Numbered from the stretch's first letter, positions 13,889 to 22,596 are shown. The stretch is 34,314 nucleotides of DNA from Avisuccinivibrio_A sp964399665 (GCA_964399665.1 CAYNSI010000002.1:1-34314); one strand, 5' to 3'. Notes: generated from the letters alone by a model not told the origin. A program made the numbers and translations.

Positions 13889-16812
13889 CAGGCAGCCTCC
13901 CTTTTCTTGGTGTCAGGGCAGGAGCCTTCAAAGCTGCTGCCTTGTTGAGTTTTGGGACTGTTATAAAAACCGTCCCTGCCGTCTTGTTGCAAACTAGTAT
14001 CAAGCGGCAGGGAACAGGTTTTACGAGCTGTGGGTGATATCTTGTCCAAACTTGTGGCAGCTGCCTTGAGGTTAGAAGATGCCCCGTCCTCTTTTATGCT
14101 GCGATCTTTTATTGAGGATTTAGGTTCATCACAATTTAAGAGAGTGTCATCCTTATTTAAGGCAGCAGGATTGTTAAAAGAACATCTCTTATCTGCTGTA
14201 ATGCTGCCAGATTCTGTCTTTGGCAGCTTAAAAGCCCCGGATGATGCGAAGCTGTTTTCAGATAATAAGTCTTGAGCATCAGGATTAGGTCCCCCGGGAT
14301 TTTCCTGGTGTTCTGACATTAAGGAGCTGTCAGGGCACAGCTTTTCACGGCGTAAATGAAGCCCCAGATCAGGACCGTGTTCTGCGTAAAGACTGTCTAT
14401 CTTGTCTACAATATGATCTCCTGCAAAAGATAACAGCTTAAGCTCCTGGGGCAGCATATTTAACTCAAAAAGGCTGCTGTGGGGGCCTTTTTTAAGAAAG
14501 TATTCCTTCTTAGGCTCAAGCCTTGAAATAATCTCAATCTGCTTTAGATTAAGACCAAGCTTTTCATAAATGGGGGCAAGGATCTCCCCTCCTGCGTCGA
14601 AGTTTGGCAGGAAGATCCTGGTTTTGGCACAGTCCAAAAAGGCCTCAAAATACGTAGTGCGGGAAAGATCGGTCAGCGACTGGGTGGCAAGCACCACAAA
14701 GACATTGTGCTTTCTTAAAGTCTTAAACCATTTGATAAGCTCGGAGGCAAAATAAGGCTCTTCGAGCATAAGCCAGGCCTCGTCTACAATAATGGCCTTG
14801 GGTTTGCCGTCAAAACTTTTTTCAAGCAGTCTAAAAAGGTGCTTTAAAACCGGGATCATAAAACGCTTTGAGGACTCAAAAAGACTTGAACACTCAAATA
14901 CGGTAAGAGGATTTTTAAAATCAGGATTTTTAAAGCCGTCTAATAGAGAGCCGCTGTTTGACTTTACGGTATAGCCTTCAATGGCCTCCTTCAAATGTCT
15001 TGAGGACAAAAGCATGTGCAGATCTGACAAAGAGCGCTTTTGTCCAGGTCGTAAGGATAGAAGCTTCAAAGCCTCAGTAAGCTCTAAGCGCAGTGACGCG
15101 TTAAGCTCGACACTGCAAAGTCTTGCCATGGTTTCTATGTACTCTAAGGCAAACTCCAAATCCTCCGTGGTATCGATGTACTCTAAGGGACAGAAAGAGG
15201 CTTTGTTATTGTCAAAGCGCAAATGCTCACCCTCAAGGGCCCGGGTTAAGGCATAGAATGACCAGCCCTTGTCAAAGGCAAATACCTTGGCATCTTGATA
15301 GCGGAGAAAATTGAGCATAATTTCTCCCAAAAGTACGGATTTGCCGGCCCCTGGCGGTCCAATTACTATGGTATTTCCCAAGTCCCGATCATGAAGATTA
15401 AGATAAAAAAGCCCCCTGCCGCTGCCGCTGTGACATTGGATCAAAGGAGTATTATTTCTGCCTATCATAGGATGGGGACAAATACTTTCCCCAATCCACG
15501 CCTGTGATAAGGGCAGCAAATCCGTTAATACCTCATGATTTACCATGGGACGGCGGACATTTTCCTCAACATGCCCTGGTAAAGAACCCAAAAAGGCCTC
15601 TATGGCATTTACGGTTTCCAGACGACAGGCAAAACCCAAATCTTCTATCCTGCGTACTATGCTGCAGGAGATCTTCTCCAAATTGGCAAAATTCTCATCA
15701 CTGATGCATACCGTGGCACAGTAGGAGCCGAACATGGTATCCCTGGCATCAAGGCGTGCTCTTTCAGCATCCACCTCCTGCACTTTTTCAACGGCATTTA
15801 AATTAAGCCTTCCGTTGAGGTTAAAAAGCTGGGCGATAAGTCCGCGCTGGCGCTGCAGCCAGAACCTGCGGTAACGCTCAAGCAAAAAGGCACTTTTAAA
15901 ATCGTCAAAGGTAAGATACCTGGTGGTAAAACGGTATTCACAGGAAAGAGAAGCCAGGGCGTTTAACACCAAAAAGTTTAATTTTGCCGGGATCCCCTCA
16001 ATGGCTATCACCGCGCAGTACATTCTGCCTATTTTGGGAGTAAAAGACACCTCCAAATCCTGAGCGGCAATTACGGCATCAAGATAGACGGGATATTCGG
16101 GGCAGACAATCTTCTGGGAAATCCCGCTGTAACAGCGGTAAAGATAGGATAAACCCTCGTGACAGCGCTCGCCGTTTTCTCCCGTGATAAAGCCCAAAGG
16201 CCGTAACTTCATTACCAAGGAGAGGGTATCTGCTATCGTGCGGCACTCCCCTTCAAAGTTTTCAATCAAAGCTGCGCTTTCTTTGATGCCTGACTCAAAG
16301 CTGTAACTGCCCTCCTTTTCAGTCATGATCCTGGTCAATGCCCTTACTGCTGTCTTTTCCCCAAGTTTGGTTAAAGTCAGGTAAAAGCGGGTTTTAAATA
16401 CCGGTTCTTCCTTTAAAAGAGCAGCTTTTTGATTGTCAAAGGAAGCGGTGAGAGATCCTGGATCAGAGGCTTTGGGAAGATAGTCTCTGACAATTGACCG
16501 CAGGGCATCAACATGGACGGCATAATTGCCGCCTAACTTTAAAACGGCTCTTTTAACCATAGTACGCACCTGCAAAAGTCTTGATTCATCCGCTGATCCC
16601 AAATCATCCAGAATGAGCTCATAAATCTTCATAAGACCGCCGTTTTTCAGGACGATTACCTCTTCTGATGCCAATGTGGCGTAATCGAGCAGATCAGCTG
16701 CCGCCCTCTGGGTAACTTTAGGTTTTGCCTTATGGTTAAAAACCACCAATACCGTTACTGCCGCCAGTAAGGATATAAAGGACAAAATAAGAGCAATTTG
16801 AGATAAATACAT
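13888..16812 (-). CDS. trbE: TrbE/VirB4-type secretion ATPase with extended C-terminus
   Basis: This 974-residue protein has an N-terminal membrane helix (residues 7-27), a long VirB4/CagE domain, Walker A GPPGAGKS at 485-492 and Walker B IIVDEAWLML near 674-683. It also has the AWxFxxxxRKHNVFVVLATQSL-type block typical of VirB4 ATPases. VirB4 powers pilus assembly and substrate transfer at the inner membrane. AGGAGA precedes the ATG at 16812. The last 140 or so residues, from about 830, are rich in S, D, K, N and P with scattered cysteines and look disordered. RP4 TrbE is about 850 residues, so this tail is an addition. Confidence 0.94.
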   Translation of the reverse strand: MYLSQIALILSFISLLAAVTVLVVFNHKAKPKVTQRAAADLLDYATLASEEVIVLKNGGLMKIYELILDDLGSADESRLLQVRTMVKRAVLKLGGNYAVHVDALRSIVRDYLPKASDPGSLTASFDNQKAALLKEEPVFKTRFYLTLTKLGEKTAVRALTRIMTEKEGSYSFESGIKESAALIENFEGECRTIADTLSLVMKLRPLGFITGENGERCHEGLSYLYRCYSGISQKIVCPEYPVYLDAVIAAQDLEVSFTPKIGRMYCAVIAIEGIPAKLNFLVLNALASLSCEYRFTTRYLTFDDFKSAFLLERYRRFWLQRQRGLIAQLFNLNGRLNLNAVEKVQEVDAERARLDARDTMFGSYCATVCISDENFANLEKISCSIVRRIEDLGFACRLETVNAIEAFLGSLPGHVEENVRRPMVNHEVLTDLLPLSQAWIGESICPHPMIGRNNTPLIQCHSGSGRGLFYLNLHDRDLGNTIVIGPPGAGKSVLLGEIMLNFLRYQDAKVFAFDKGWSFYALTRALEGEHLRFDNNKASFCPLEYIDTTEDLEFALEYIETMARLCSVELNASLRLELTEALKLLSLRPGQKRSLSDLHMLLSSRHLKEAIEGYTVKSNSGSLLDGFKNPDFKNPLTVFECSSLFESSKRFMIPVLKHLFRLLEKSFDGKPKAIIVDEAWLMLEEPYFASELIKWFKTLRKHNVFVVLATQSLTDLSRTTYFEAFLDCAKTRIFLPNFDAGGEILAPIYEKLGLNLKQIEIISRLEPKKEYFLKKGPHSSLFELNMLPQELKLLSFAGDHIVDKIDSLYAEHGPDLGLHLRREKLCPDSSLMSEHQENPGGPNPDAQDLLSENSFASSGAFKLPKTESGSITADKRCSFNNPAALNKDDTLLNCDEPKSSIKDRSIKEDGASSNLKAAATSLDKISPTARKTCSLPLDTSLQQDGRDGFYNSPKTQQGSSFEGSCPDTKKREAA

Positions 16813-16820
16813 ACGCTCTC

Positions 16821-17120
16821 CTAGCTGCGGTATTTTTTGAAGGGGACCGAATACAAGGTAGCCTGCGCTCTGTAAAAGCTGCGGTATTTAAGCTGCCTTA
16901 CATATACGTGCCTTAACTTAAGATCCCGGCGCGCCATCATCCTCAAGGCTGTCATACCCGTGATAAAAGCCCCAAGACTAATAAAGCCTATGAGAAGATC
17001 CGCAGAACTTACCGCAAGACCGACACAAAAAAATGCCAAGGTCATGGAAAGTTCCCGATCGCACCCCAAAAAGGTTTGCGGCTCCAGCACAGCCTTGCAT
17101 ACGATAGTTTCAGGCAGCAT
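16821..17120 (-). CDS. trbD: TrbD/VirB3-type inner-membrane protein
   Basis: A short 99-residue protein with a hydrophobic hairpin (residues about 26-58) and a basic end rich in R, K and Y, as in VirB3/TrbD proteins. VirB3 works together with VirB4 and is sometimes fused to it; here it lies 8 bases upstream of trbE. The ATG at 17120 is used here. A TTG at 17126 in the same frame overlaps the trbC stop and could be the start instead, adding two residues. Family assignment rests on size, membrane hairpin and exact position. Confidence 0.85.
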   Translation of the reverse strand: MLPETIVCKAVLEPQTFLGCDRELSMTLAFFCVGLAVSSADLLIGFISLGAFITGMTALRMMARRDLKLRHVYVRQLKYRSFYRAQATLYSVPFKKYRS

Positions 17121-17122
17121 AA

Positions 17123-17830
17123 TCAAACTTCAAGCTCTTTAATGGATTTAAGCTGACGGACTGAGGATTTGTAGGAGCTCCGATAAACCCCAGGAGTGCC
17201 TGCCACATCATGTTCCAGATCCTCTGCCCATAGGTCTTTTTTATCAGCACGTTGCGGCAGGTAATTTGCAAATTCAGCAAAGCTTTGGGCTTCATACCCA
17301 AACATTGGGTTCTTGATACTTAAAATTCTGCCTTGAAGCCTGTTTGACCCGCTTTTAGGATAAGAGTAGGCCAAAGCCTGATACTCATCTTCAAAATCCT
17401 GATAACTGAGCCTTTGATGCAGGGTTCTTGTAAACCTAAGATCAGAGCCGACCACATTAGGAGCAAAATTCTTAGGATAGGAACTTTCGGTCTGCGCTGT
17501 CAGGCCGATGCTGGCGCCGTTGAAAAACCTCGTCATCAGTGAGTTTGCTCCTATCAAAAGAGTCATTACCAGCACTATGAAGATAAGAGACTGCATAAAA
17601 CGGCCTATTTCCCCTCCTGATAAGATCAGGGTAGCCCCGCAGGTTACAATCCCTATCATGGCAACGGAAAAAGCCACGGGACCTGTTAGGGATTGCTGCA
17701 AAGTCTGCAGCCAGCTTTCATAAGGAAGCGTGCCGCTGCTGCTTTCAGAGGCAAAAGCCGTACTAAACAGCATTACAGCCCCCGTCAACAAAAACAGAGT
17801 CAAAATCTGAAATTTTTTGGTTGCGCTCAT
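17123..17830 (-). CDS. trbC: TrbC/VirB2-type pilin precursor with long C-terminal tail
   Basis: This 235-residue protein has a signal peptide of 27 residues (STAFA site). The next 78 residues (28-105) closely follow mature RP4 TrbC: LPYESWL, LTGPVAFSVAMIGIV, a glycine-rich turn, and LIFIVLVMTLLIGA before RFFNG. RP4 TrbC is trimmed to 78 residues and made circular between a serine and a glycine; here S28 and G105 sit in equal positions, with ASIG after the glycine where RP4 has AEIA (from memory). The remaining 130 residues are soluble and match no pilin part. The frame extends to 17869, but the ATG at 17830 has GGAGG and is preferred. No TraF-type cyclase is in view. Confidence 0.9.
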   Translation of the reverse strand: MSATKKFQILTLFLLTGAVMLFSTAFASESSSGTLPYESWLQTLQQSLTGPVAFSVAMIGIVTCGATLILSGGEIGRFMQSLIFIVLVMTLLIGANSLMTRFFNGASIGLTAQTESSYPKNFAPNVVGSDLRFTRTLHQRLSYQDFEDEYQALAYSYPKSGSNRLQGRILSIKNPMFGYEAQSFAEFANYLPQRADKKDLWAEDLEHDVAGTPGVYRSSYKSSVRQLKSIKELEV

Positions 17831-17931
17831 AAAACCTCCACAAATTAACTTAAGTTTCCAATCAGGCATAAAATGCCAGGACTTCTTTATTAATCATGCA
17901 AACTGTGCTGCCACCTCCTTACCCTGAACTT

Positions 17932-17981
17932 CATCAGGGTTCAAACTTTCATCAATCTGCATCAGGGTTTAAACTTTCATC
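17932..17981. repeat. Short direct repeat (period 28) at the 3' end of trbB
   Basis: Positions 17932-17953 and 17960-17981 match at 21 of 22 bases (both contain CATCAGGGTT and AAACTTTCATC) and lie 28 bases apart. Because 28 is not a multiple of 3, the second copy shifts the trbB frame and brings in the stop codon at 17952-17954. Confidence 0.85.
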
Positions 17982-18953
17982 TACAAACACCTGCCTTATA
18001 AGGAAAGTGTCTTTTGCAAAACCTTTAACCTCACCTATTACCGCAACTTTCCTGGAAGCACCTCTTTTAAGCTGCACAATCACATCCATAGCCTCAGCCA
18101 AGGTAGGTTCTATCAGTCTTGGGGCATTAGGATGCCTGGAGATCAAAAGCGTAAGACGCTTTAAAGCCTGGGAAATGGAACCTGCGTGCACGGTACACAG
18201 CCCGCCGCTGTGCCCAGTTGACAAGGCATCTACCAAATCAAGTGCCTCAGCCCCTCTTACTTCGCCTACTACAATGCGATCAGGTCTAAGTCTTAGGGCA
18301 GAGCGCAGCAGCACTGCCATGTCAGCACCATCAGAGGTGTAAAGCTGCACGGTGTTTTCAAGATCAATCTTAATTTCAGGAGTATCTTCAATGGTCAGAA
18401 CCCGCTCCTTTGGAGATACTGCCCCAAGTTCATTGATAAGCGCCTTTACCAAAGTTGTTTTGCCGGTTCCCGTACCTCCTGAAACTACTATGGTGCGCTT
18501 TTGGGCCACCGCCTCATGAAGGTAGGCAAAGCTTTTGTCACAAAGCATGCCGCCTTGGGCAAGCTGCTCTAAGCTTATAAAACTGACACTGTGCTTTCTT
18601 ATCGAAAAAATGGGGGCACGTACCAAGGGAGGCAGCAAGGCCTCAAAACGGGCCCCGTTACCCGGCACCTCACCCGAAAAAATAGGACTTAGGCTTTTAA
18701 GCTCCCGGTTGGCAACGGATGCTATTGTTCTTACCACAGCCTCAGCATCACCTGAAGGCAGAGTTCCCAGCTTTACTAATCCTCCGCCTTTAAATTCAGC
18801 AAATAAGGAACCATCGGGATTGAGCATAATTTCGGTGATATCATCATCGATTAGGGCATTGCGAATAAGCGGACCGAAACTGCTTTGAAACCTCTCATAG
18901 GCCCTGGTCTCGTAGGCATTAAGGGCTTTGAAAGAATTGTTATGTTCAGTCAC
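17952..18953 (-). CDS. trbB: TrbB/VirB11-type secretion ATPase
   Basis: A 333-residue traffic ATPase. It has Walker A GGTGTGKTT at 159-167, the acidic Asp-box VLTIEDTPEI at 185-194, Walker B region RIVVGEVRGAEALDL at 226-240 and the His-box GHSGGLCTVHA at 247-257, all in the VirB11 order. VirB11 hexamers work with VirB4 at the cytoplasmic face to drive pilus assembly and transfer. The start is GTG at 18953 with GGGAG upstream. It is the first gene of the operon, 121 bases ahead of trbC. The C-terminus appears cut by a short duplication: without it the frame would run on to a TGA at 17894-17896. Confidence 0.93.
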   Translation of the reverse strand: MTEHNNSFKALNAYETRAYERFQSSFGPLIRNALIDDDITEIMLNPDGSLFAEFKGGGLVKLGTLPSGDAEAVVRTIASVANRELKSLSPIFSGEVPGNGARFEALLPPLVRAPIFSIRKHSVSFISLEQLAQGGMLCDKSFAYLHEAVAQKRTIVVSGGTGTGKTTLVKALINELGAVSPKERVLTIEDTPEIKIDLENTVQLYTSDGADMAVLLRSALRLRPDRIVVGEVRGAEALDLVDALSTGHSGGLCTVHAGSISQALKRLTLLISRHPNAPRLIEPTLAEAMDVIVQLKRGASRKVAVIGEVKGFAKDTFLIRQVFVDESLNPDAD

Positions 18954-19399
18954 AGTAAAACTCCCGTAAAAATTTTTCTTAAAGTTTAGAAAGAGAGGTC
19001 TTAATGAAGATGCAAAACTGTGGGGTTAAAGGCCTTGTGAAAGAAATAAGCAAATGAGATTGCTTGAAATAAAAGCAAATTAATTTTTCAACTTTTTTGC
19101 AATTTAAGGATAATGCACCAAATCAGGGAGTATAAGCGGTGACACCTTGGCTGAGCACAGAAAGCTGGCAAACTAAAAATCCTGCTGGATTAGCTTTTTA
19201 GCACAGCTTTGTCCTGCATTAAAAAAGATAAAATGTCTCAGGCTTAAAAACTTAAGATGACATAAAGGATCTTGTAGGTAGTTCCTGGGTGCACAAAGTG
19301 CTTGTTACAGCAAACAAGCTTAAAAGCTGCAGGCTGTCGTAAATTAAGAGGATGGTTTGGTAGACAGTGAATATTTTTCCATCATGAGAAGGTAATTGC
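18954..19399. promoter_or_regulatory. Divergent regulatory region between trbB and the araC-type gene
   Basis: These 446 AT-rich bases hold no convincing gene but several inverted repeats. AAGCAA and TTGCTT flank six bases at 19048-19065. A 29-base imperfect hairpin runs from CTAAAAATCC to CTTTTTAG at 19173-19201. GCTTGTT and AACAAGC flank six bases at 19300-19319. Two of the repeats share a 6-base spacer. The region must contain the promoter of the Trb operon and that of the araC-type gene, and the repeats are candidate operators. Confidence 0.5.
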
Positions 19400-20320
19400 A
19401 TGAGTTTTAATGTAGAAAACAGTTCAATTCTTGAGACACTTAAGGAGAAGATCCTCAAGCTTATGCCTCATCCTGCAGCTGATTTGACGGCAGCGATGAA
19501 GACCAACACCGGACTTGAGATCCTGCACATTGATACAAGATTGAAACCTGTCAACTGTTTTTTGGAACCTAAAGCTGTCTTTGTTATCCAGGGCGCAAAA
19601 CGCATAACAATAGGAGGCTATGACCATGAATGCCGTGAAGGAAGCTCCATGGTAACGGCAGTAGGCCTGCCTGTATCATGTAGGATCCTCAATGCCTCAT
19701 TTAACAAACCTTTCCTGTCTTTAGCAGTAAGCTTTGATCCTGTAATACTCAAGCAGTGCCTGAAAGACCTTAAAGATTGCGATACTTCCAAAAACTTAGG
19801 CGATATAAGAGCCATATCCTTTGCTTCCCAAACCCCGCAGCTTTGCGAGATCCTGCACAGAATGCTCTCCCTTGCCGACAACAGCACTGATGCTGCCCTC
19901 CTTGCACCGCTTTTGCACCACGAGCTTTACCTTTGTCTTCTAAAAAGCCCTCATGGCTGCCATATGCAAGAGCTCCTGTCAGAAGGTTTGGGAGCAGGTC
20001 AAATTGCCAAGGCAGTCAACCTGCTAAGGCACAATGTTCATCAACAGCTTAATGTCGAAGATCTGGCCCAGAGCGTACACATGGCCCCGTCAACTTTTTA
20101 CAGAAATTTTAAAAAGATAACCTGCCTAAGCCCGCTGCAATTTCATAAGTATTTTAGATTATGTGAGGCAAAGCAGCTCATGCTCTCAGGTATGAATGCA
20201 ACAAGAGCCTGCTTCAGCGTAGGCTATGCAAGCTGCCAGCAGTTTTCCCGTGACTACAAGCAGTATTTTGGCAATCCCCCTGCAAAGGATATTAAAGAAG
20301 AACTTTTAAAGCCTAAATAA
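19400..20320 (+). CDS. AraC-family transcriptional regulator (YqhC-like architecture)
   Basis: This 306-residue protein has an N-terminal AraC_N-type sensor domain (AVFVIQGAKRITIGG near 58-72 and AVGLPVSCRI near 87-96) and a C-terminal pair of helix-turn-helix motifs. These are LNVEDLAQSVHMAPSTFYRNFKKI and ATRACFSVGYASCQQFSRDYKQYFGNPP, the usual AraC signature. E. coli YqhC, with the same layout, activates the aldehyde reductase gene yqhD. The gene is divergent from trbB across 446 bases, so it could control the Trb operon, itself or metG downstream. GAGAAGG lies upstream of the ATG at 19400. The inducer is unknown. Confidence 0.9.
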   Translation: MSFNVENSSILETLKEKILKLMPHPAADLTAAMKTNTGLEILHIDTRLKPVNCFLEPKAVFVIQGAKRITIGGYDHECREGSSMVTAVGLPVSCRILNASFNKPFLSLAVSFDPVILKQCLKDLKDCDTSKNLGDIRAISFASQTPQLCEILHRMLSLADNSTDAALLAPLLHHELYLCLLKSPHGCHMQELLSEGLGAGQIAKAVNLLRHNVHQQLNVEDLAQSVHMAPSTFYRNFKKITCLSPLQFHKYFRLCEAKQLMLSGMNATRACFSVGYASCQQFSRDYKQYFGNPPAKDIKEELLKPK

Positions 20321-20480
20321 CAAAGCCTGTTCCCTGTCCTTTCCGATAATCTTCCAAAGGCACTTAGGGTTGTACCTTAAGCCTTATGCCTTGGGTACGC
20401 GCAAAAAGTTACAAATCTGCTAAAATCTAAGCCCGATTTTTGGAGTATCCACGTTTAAAAATAGTGTTATGAGGAAAAAG

Positions 20481-22523
20481 ATGAGTCATCGTTCTTTGCT
20501 AGTGACCTCTGCCCTGCCGTATGCCAACGGGCCCATTCACTTAGGCCATATGCTCGAGCACATTCAATCAGATATTTTTGTCCGCTATCACCGTGCCATA
20601 GGTGATGAGGTGCGCTATGTCTGTGCCGATGACTGTCACGGTACTCCCATTATGATCAAGGCCAAACAGCTTGAGATCACCCCTGAACAATTAATAGCCG
20701 AATCAGAAGCAGCTCATAAAGCTGATTTTTCAGGATTTTTAATAAACTACGATAATTATTACCGTACCCACTCCCCCGAAAATAAGGCCTTTTCAGAAGA
20801 GATCTATCACAAGCTTAAGGAAAAAGGATGCATCAAGACCCGCACGATAAAACAGCTTTTTGACCCCCAAAAGTCCATGTTTCTTCCTGATCGCTTTGTA
20901 AAAGGCACCTGCCCAAGATGCGGGGCCCCTGATCAATACGGTGACAATTGTGAGGTATGCTCTGCCACCTATAATCCTGTCGATCTTAAGGATGCCTATT
21001 CGGTAGTATCAGGTGCCAGGCCTGTTTTAAAAGAATCGCTGCACTACTTTTTTGATCTTCCACAATTTACGGATTTTTTGCACGATTACATCAGAAACTC
21101 CAAAGTCCTGGCCCCTGAACTTGCCAATAAGCTTGAAGAATGGTTCAAAGAAGGCCTTAAAGAATGGGATATTTCCCGCGATGCCCCCTACTTTGGCTTT
21201 AAGATCCCCGGAACTGAAGATAAATACTTTTATGTCTGGCTGGATGCCACCATAGGCTACATGGCATCTTTTAAAAATTACTGTGACAGGGAAGGTCTTG
21301 ATTTTAATGAATATTTCAAAGAAGACTCAGAAAAGGAACTTTACCATTTTATAGGCAAGGACATCCTCTATTTCCACTCCCTGTTCTGGCCTGCCACCTT
21401 AAAGGGTGCAGGATTAAGGCTGCCTACGGGTCTTTTTGTACACGGCTACGTCACCGTCAACGGCACCAAGATGTCAAAGTCCAAAGGCACCTTTATTCAG
21501 GCCTCAACCTATCTTAAGCACCTAAGGCCCGAATGCCTGCGTTACTATTTTGCATCCAAGATGAATGCCCAGGCAGCCGACTTGGATCTGGCCCTTGATG
21601 ATTTTGTTGCCAAAGTAAATTCAGATATCGTAGGCAAGACGGTAAACTTAGCCTCGCGCACCGCAGGCTTTATTACCAAGCGCTTTGACGGCATGCTCGC
21701 ATCTGAAGTCTTTGACAATTCCCTGCAGCAAAAAGCCCAAAACATTATGACAAAGGTAAAGGAAGGCTATGACAGCCGCAATTATGCCGAGGCCATACGT
21801 GAAATCATGACTCTTGCAGATGAGGCCAACCGATTTATAGACCGTGAGGCTCCGTGGGTACTTGCCAAAGATGAGGCCCAAAATAAAAGGCTTCATTTAG
21901 TCTGCACCCAGGGCATCAATATTTATAAGGCAGTCATTACCTACCTAAGTCCCGTGCTGCCCAAACTTTATGAGGACAGCCAAAAATTTTTAAATTCCAA
22001 GCTGCCCTTTGCCGACGCTGCAGTACCTCTTTTGGATCACAAAATAGAAGCTTTCAAGCCCCTTTTTACCCGCATCGACAAAAAAGATATCGATGCCATG
22101 ATAAATGAGAGTAAACAAAACTTGTCCTCATCACAACCTGAAACAAAAACCCCGGAAGGCAAACCTAAGAAAACTTCAGAATTCCTGCCATTGGAACCTG
22201 AAATTACCATTGATGATTTTGTAAAACTTGATTTGCGCGTTGCCACCGTAATTGCGGCAGAAGAGGTTGAACAGGCCCGCAAACTTCTTAAGTTAAAGCT
22301 TGATTTGGGCTTTGAAACAAGAGAGGTATTTGCAGGCATTAAAAGTGCCTATGATCCTGCAGCGCTTATAGGGCGCAAGGTTATCGTAGCTGCCAATCTT
22401 AAACCGCGCATGATGAAATTTGGACTTTCACAGGGCATGGTTCTGGCAGCAGGAGAAGGTGGACGGGACATCTTTTTGCTAAGTCCAGATGATGGTGCCA
22501 AAAATGGAGATAAGGTGCATTAA
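20481..22523 (+). CDS. metG: Methionyl-tRNA synthetase
   Basis: A 680-residue class I synthetase that charges tRNA-Met, including the initiator. It has the HLGH form of the HIGH signature at 20-23, a zinc knuckle C144-x2-C147-x9-C157-x2-C160 and KMSKS at 330-334. After an anticodon-binding helical domain and a linker (about 545-570) it carries a C-terminal OB-fold tRNA-binding domain (ITIDDFVKLDLRVATVIAAE to the end). The size is close to E. coli MetG (677). An upstream in-frame ATG at 20469 exists, but GAGG at 20471-20474 is placed for the ATG at 20481. A -10-like TAAAAT at 20421-20426 may serve its promoter. Confidence 0.97.
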   Translation: MSHRSLLVTSALPYANGPIHLGHMLEHIQSDIFVRYHRAIGDEVRYVCADDCHGTPIMIKAKQLEITPEQLIAESEAAHKADFSGFLINYDNYYRTHSPENKAFSEEIYHKLKEKGCIKTRTIKQLFDPQKSMFLPDRFVKGTCPRCGAPDQYGDNCEVCSATYNPVDLKDAYSVVSGARPVLKESLHYFFDLPQFTDFLHDYIRNSKVLAPELANKLEEWFKEGLKEWDISRDAPYFGFKIPGTEDKYFYVWLDATIGYMASFKNYCDREGLDFNEYFKEDSEKELYHFIGKDILYFHSLFWPATLKGAGLRLPTGLFVHGYVTVNGTKMSKSKGTFIQASTYLKHLRPECLRYYFASKMNAQAADLDLALDDFVAKVNSDIVGKTVNLASRTAGFITKRFDGMLASEVFDNSLQQKAQNIMTKVKEGYDSRNYAEAIREIMTLADEANRFIDREAPWVLAKDEAQNKRLHLVCTQGINIYKAVITYLSPVLPKLYEDSQKFLNSKLPFADAAVPLLDHKIEAFKPLFTRIDKKDIDAMINESKQNLSSSQPETKTPEGKPKKTSEFLPLEPEITIDDFVKLDLRVATVIAAEEVEQARKLLKLKLDLGFETREVFAGIKSAYDPAALIGRKVIVAANLKPRMMKFGLSQGMVLAAGEGGRDIFLLSPDDGAKNGDKVH

Positions 22524-22566
22524 AAGCAGCAGCTCCCATTTGCTGCCTTGTCAAATGCCATATAAA

Positions 22567-22596
22567 GCAGGGCTTTATCATCAGATAAAGCCCTGC
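22567..22596 (+). terminator. Intrinsic terminator downstream of metG
   Basis: GCAGGGCTTTATC (22567-22579) and GATAAAGCCCTGC (22584-22596) form a perfect 13-bp stem around a 4-base loop, 43 bases after the metG stop. The T run after it is short (CTTT), so termination may be partial. Confidence 0.75.

Noticed and set aside
17864..17876. GGCAT-ATGCC palindrome between trbB and trbC as an operator
   Set aside because: Only 5 bp per arm within an operon; this may easily arise by chance.
8753..18953. Naming the cluster an intact conjugative plasmid or ICE
   Set aside because: No relaxase, coupling protein, integrase or replication gene is seen and the flanks look chromosomal.
20354..20383. Imperfect hairpin downstream of the araC-type gene as a terminator
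   Set aside because: The stem needs several bulges and no T tract follows.
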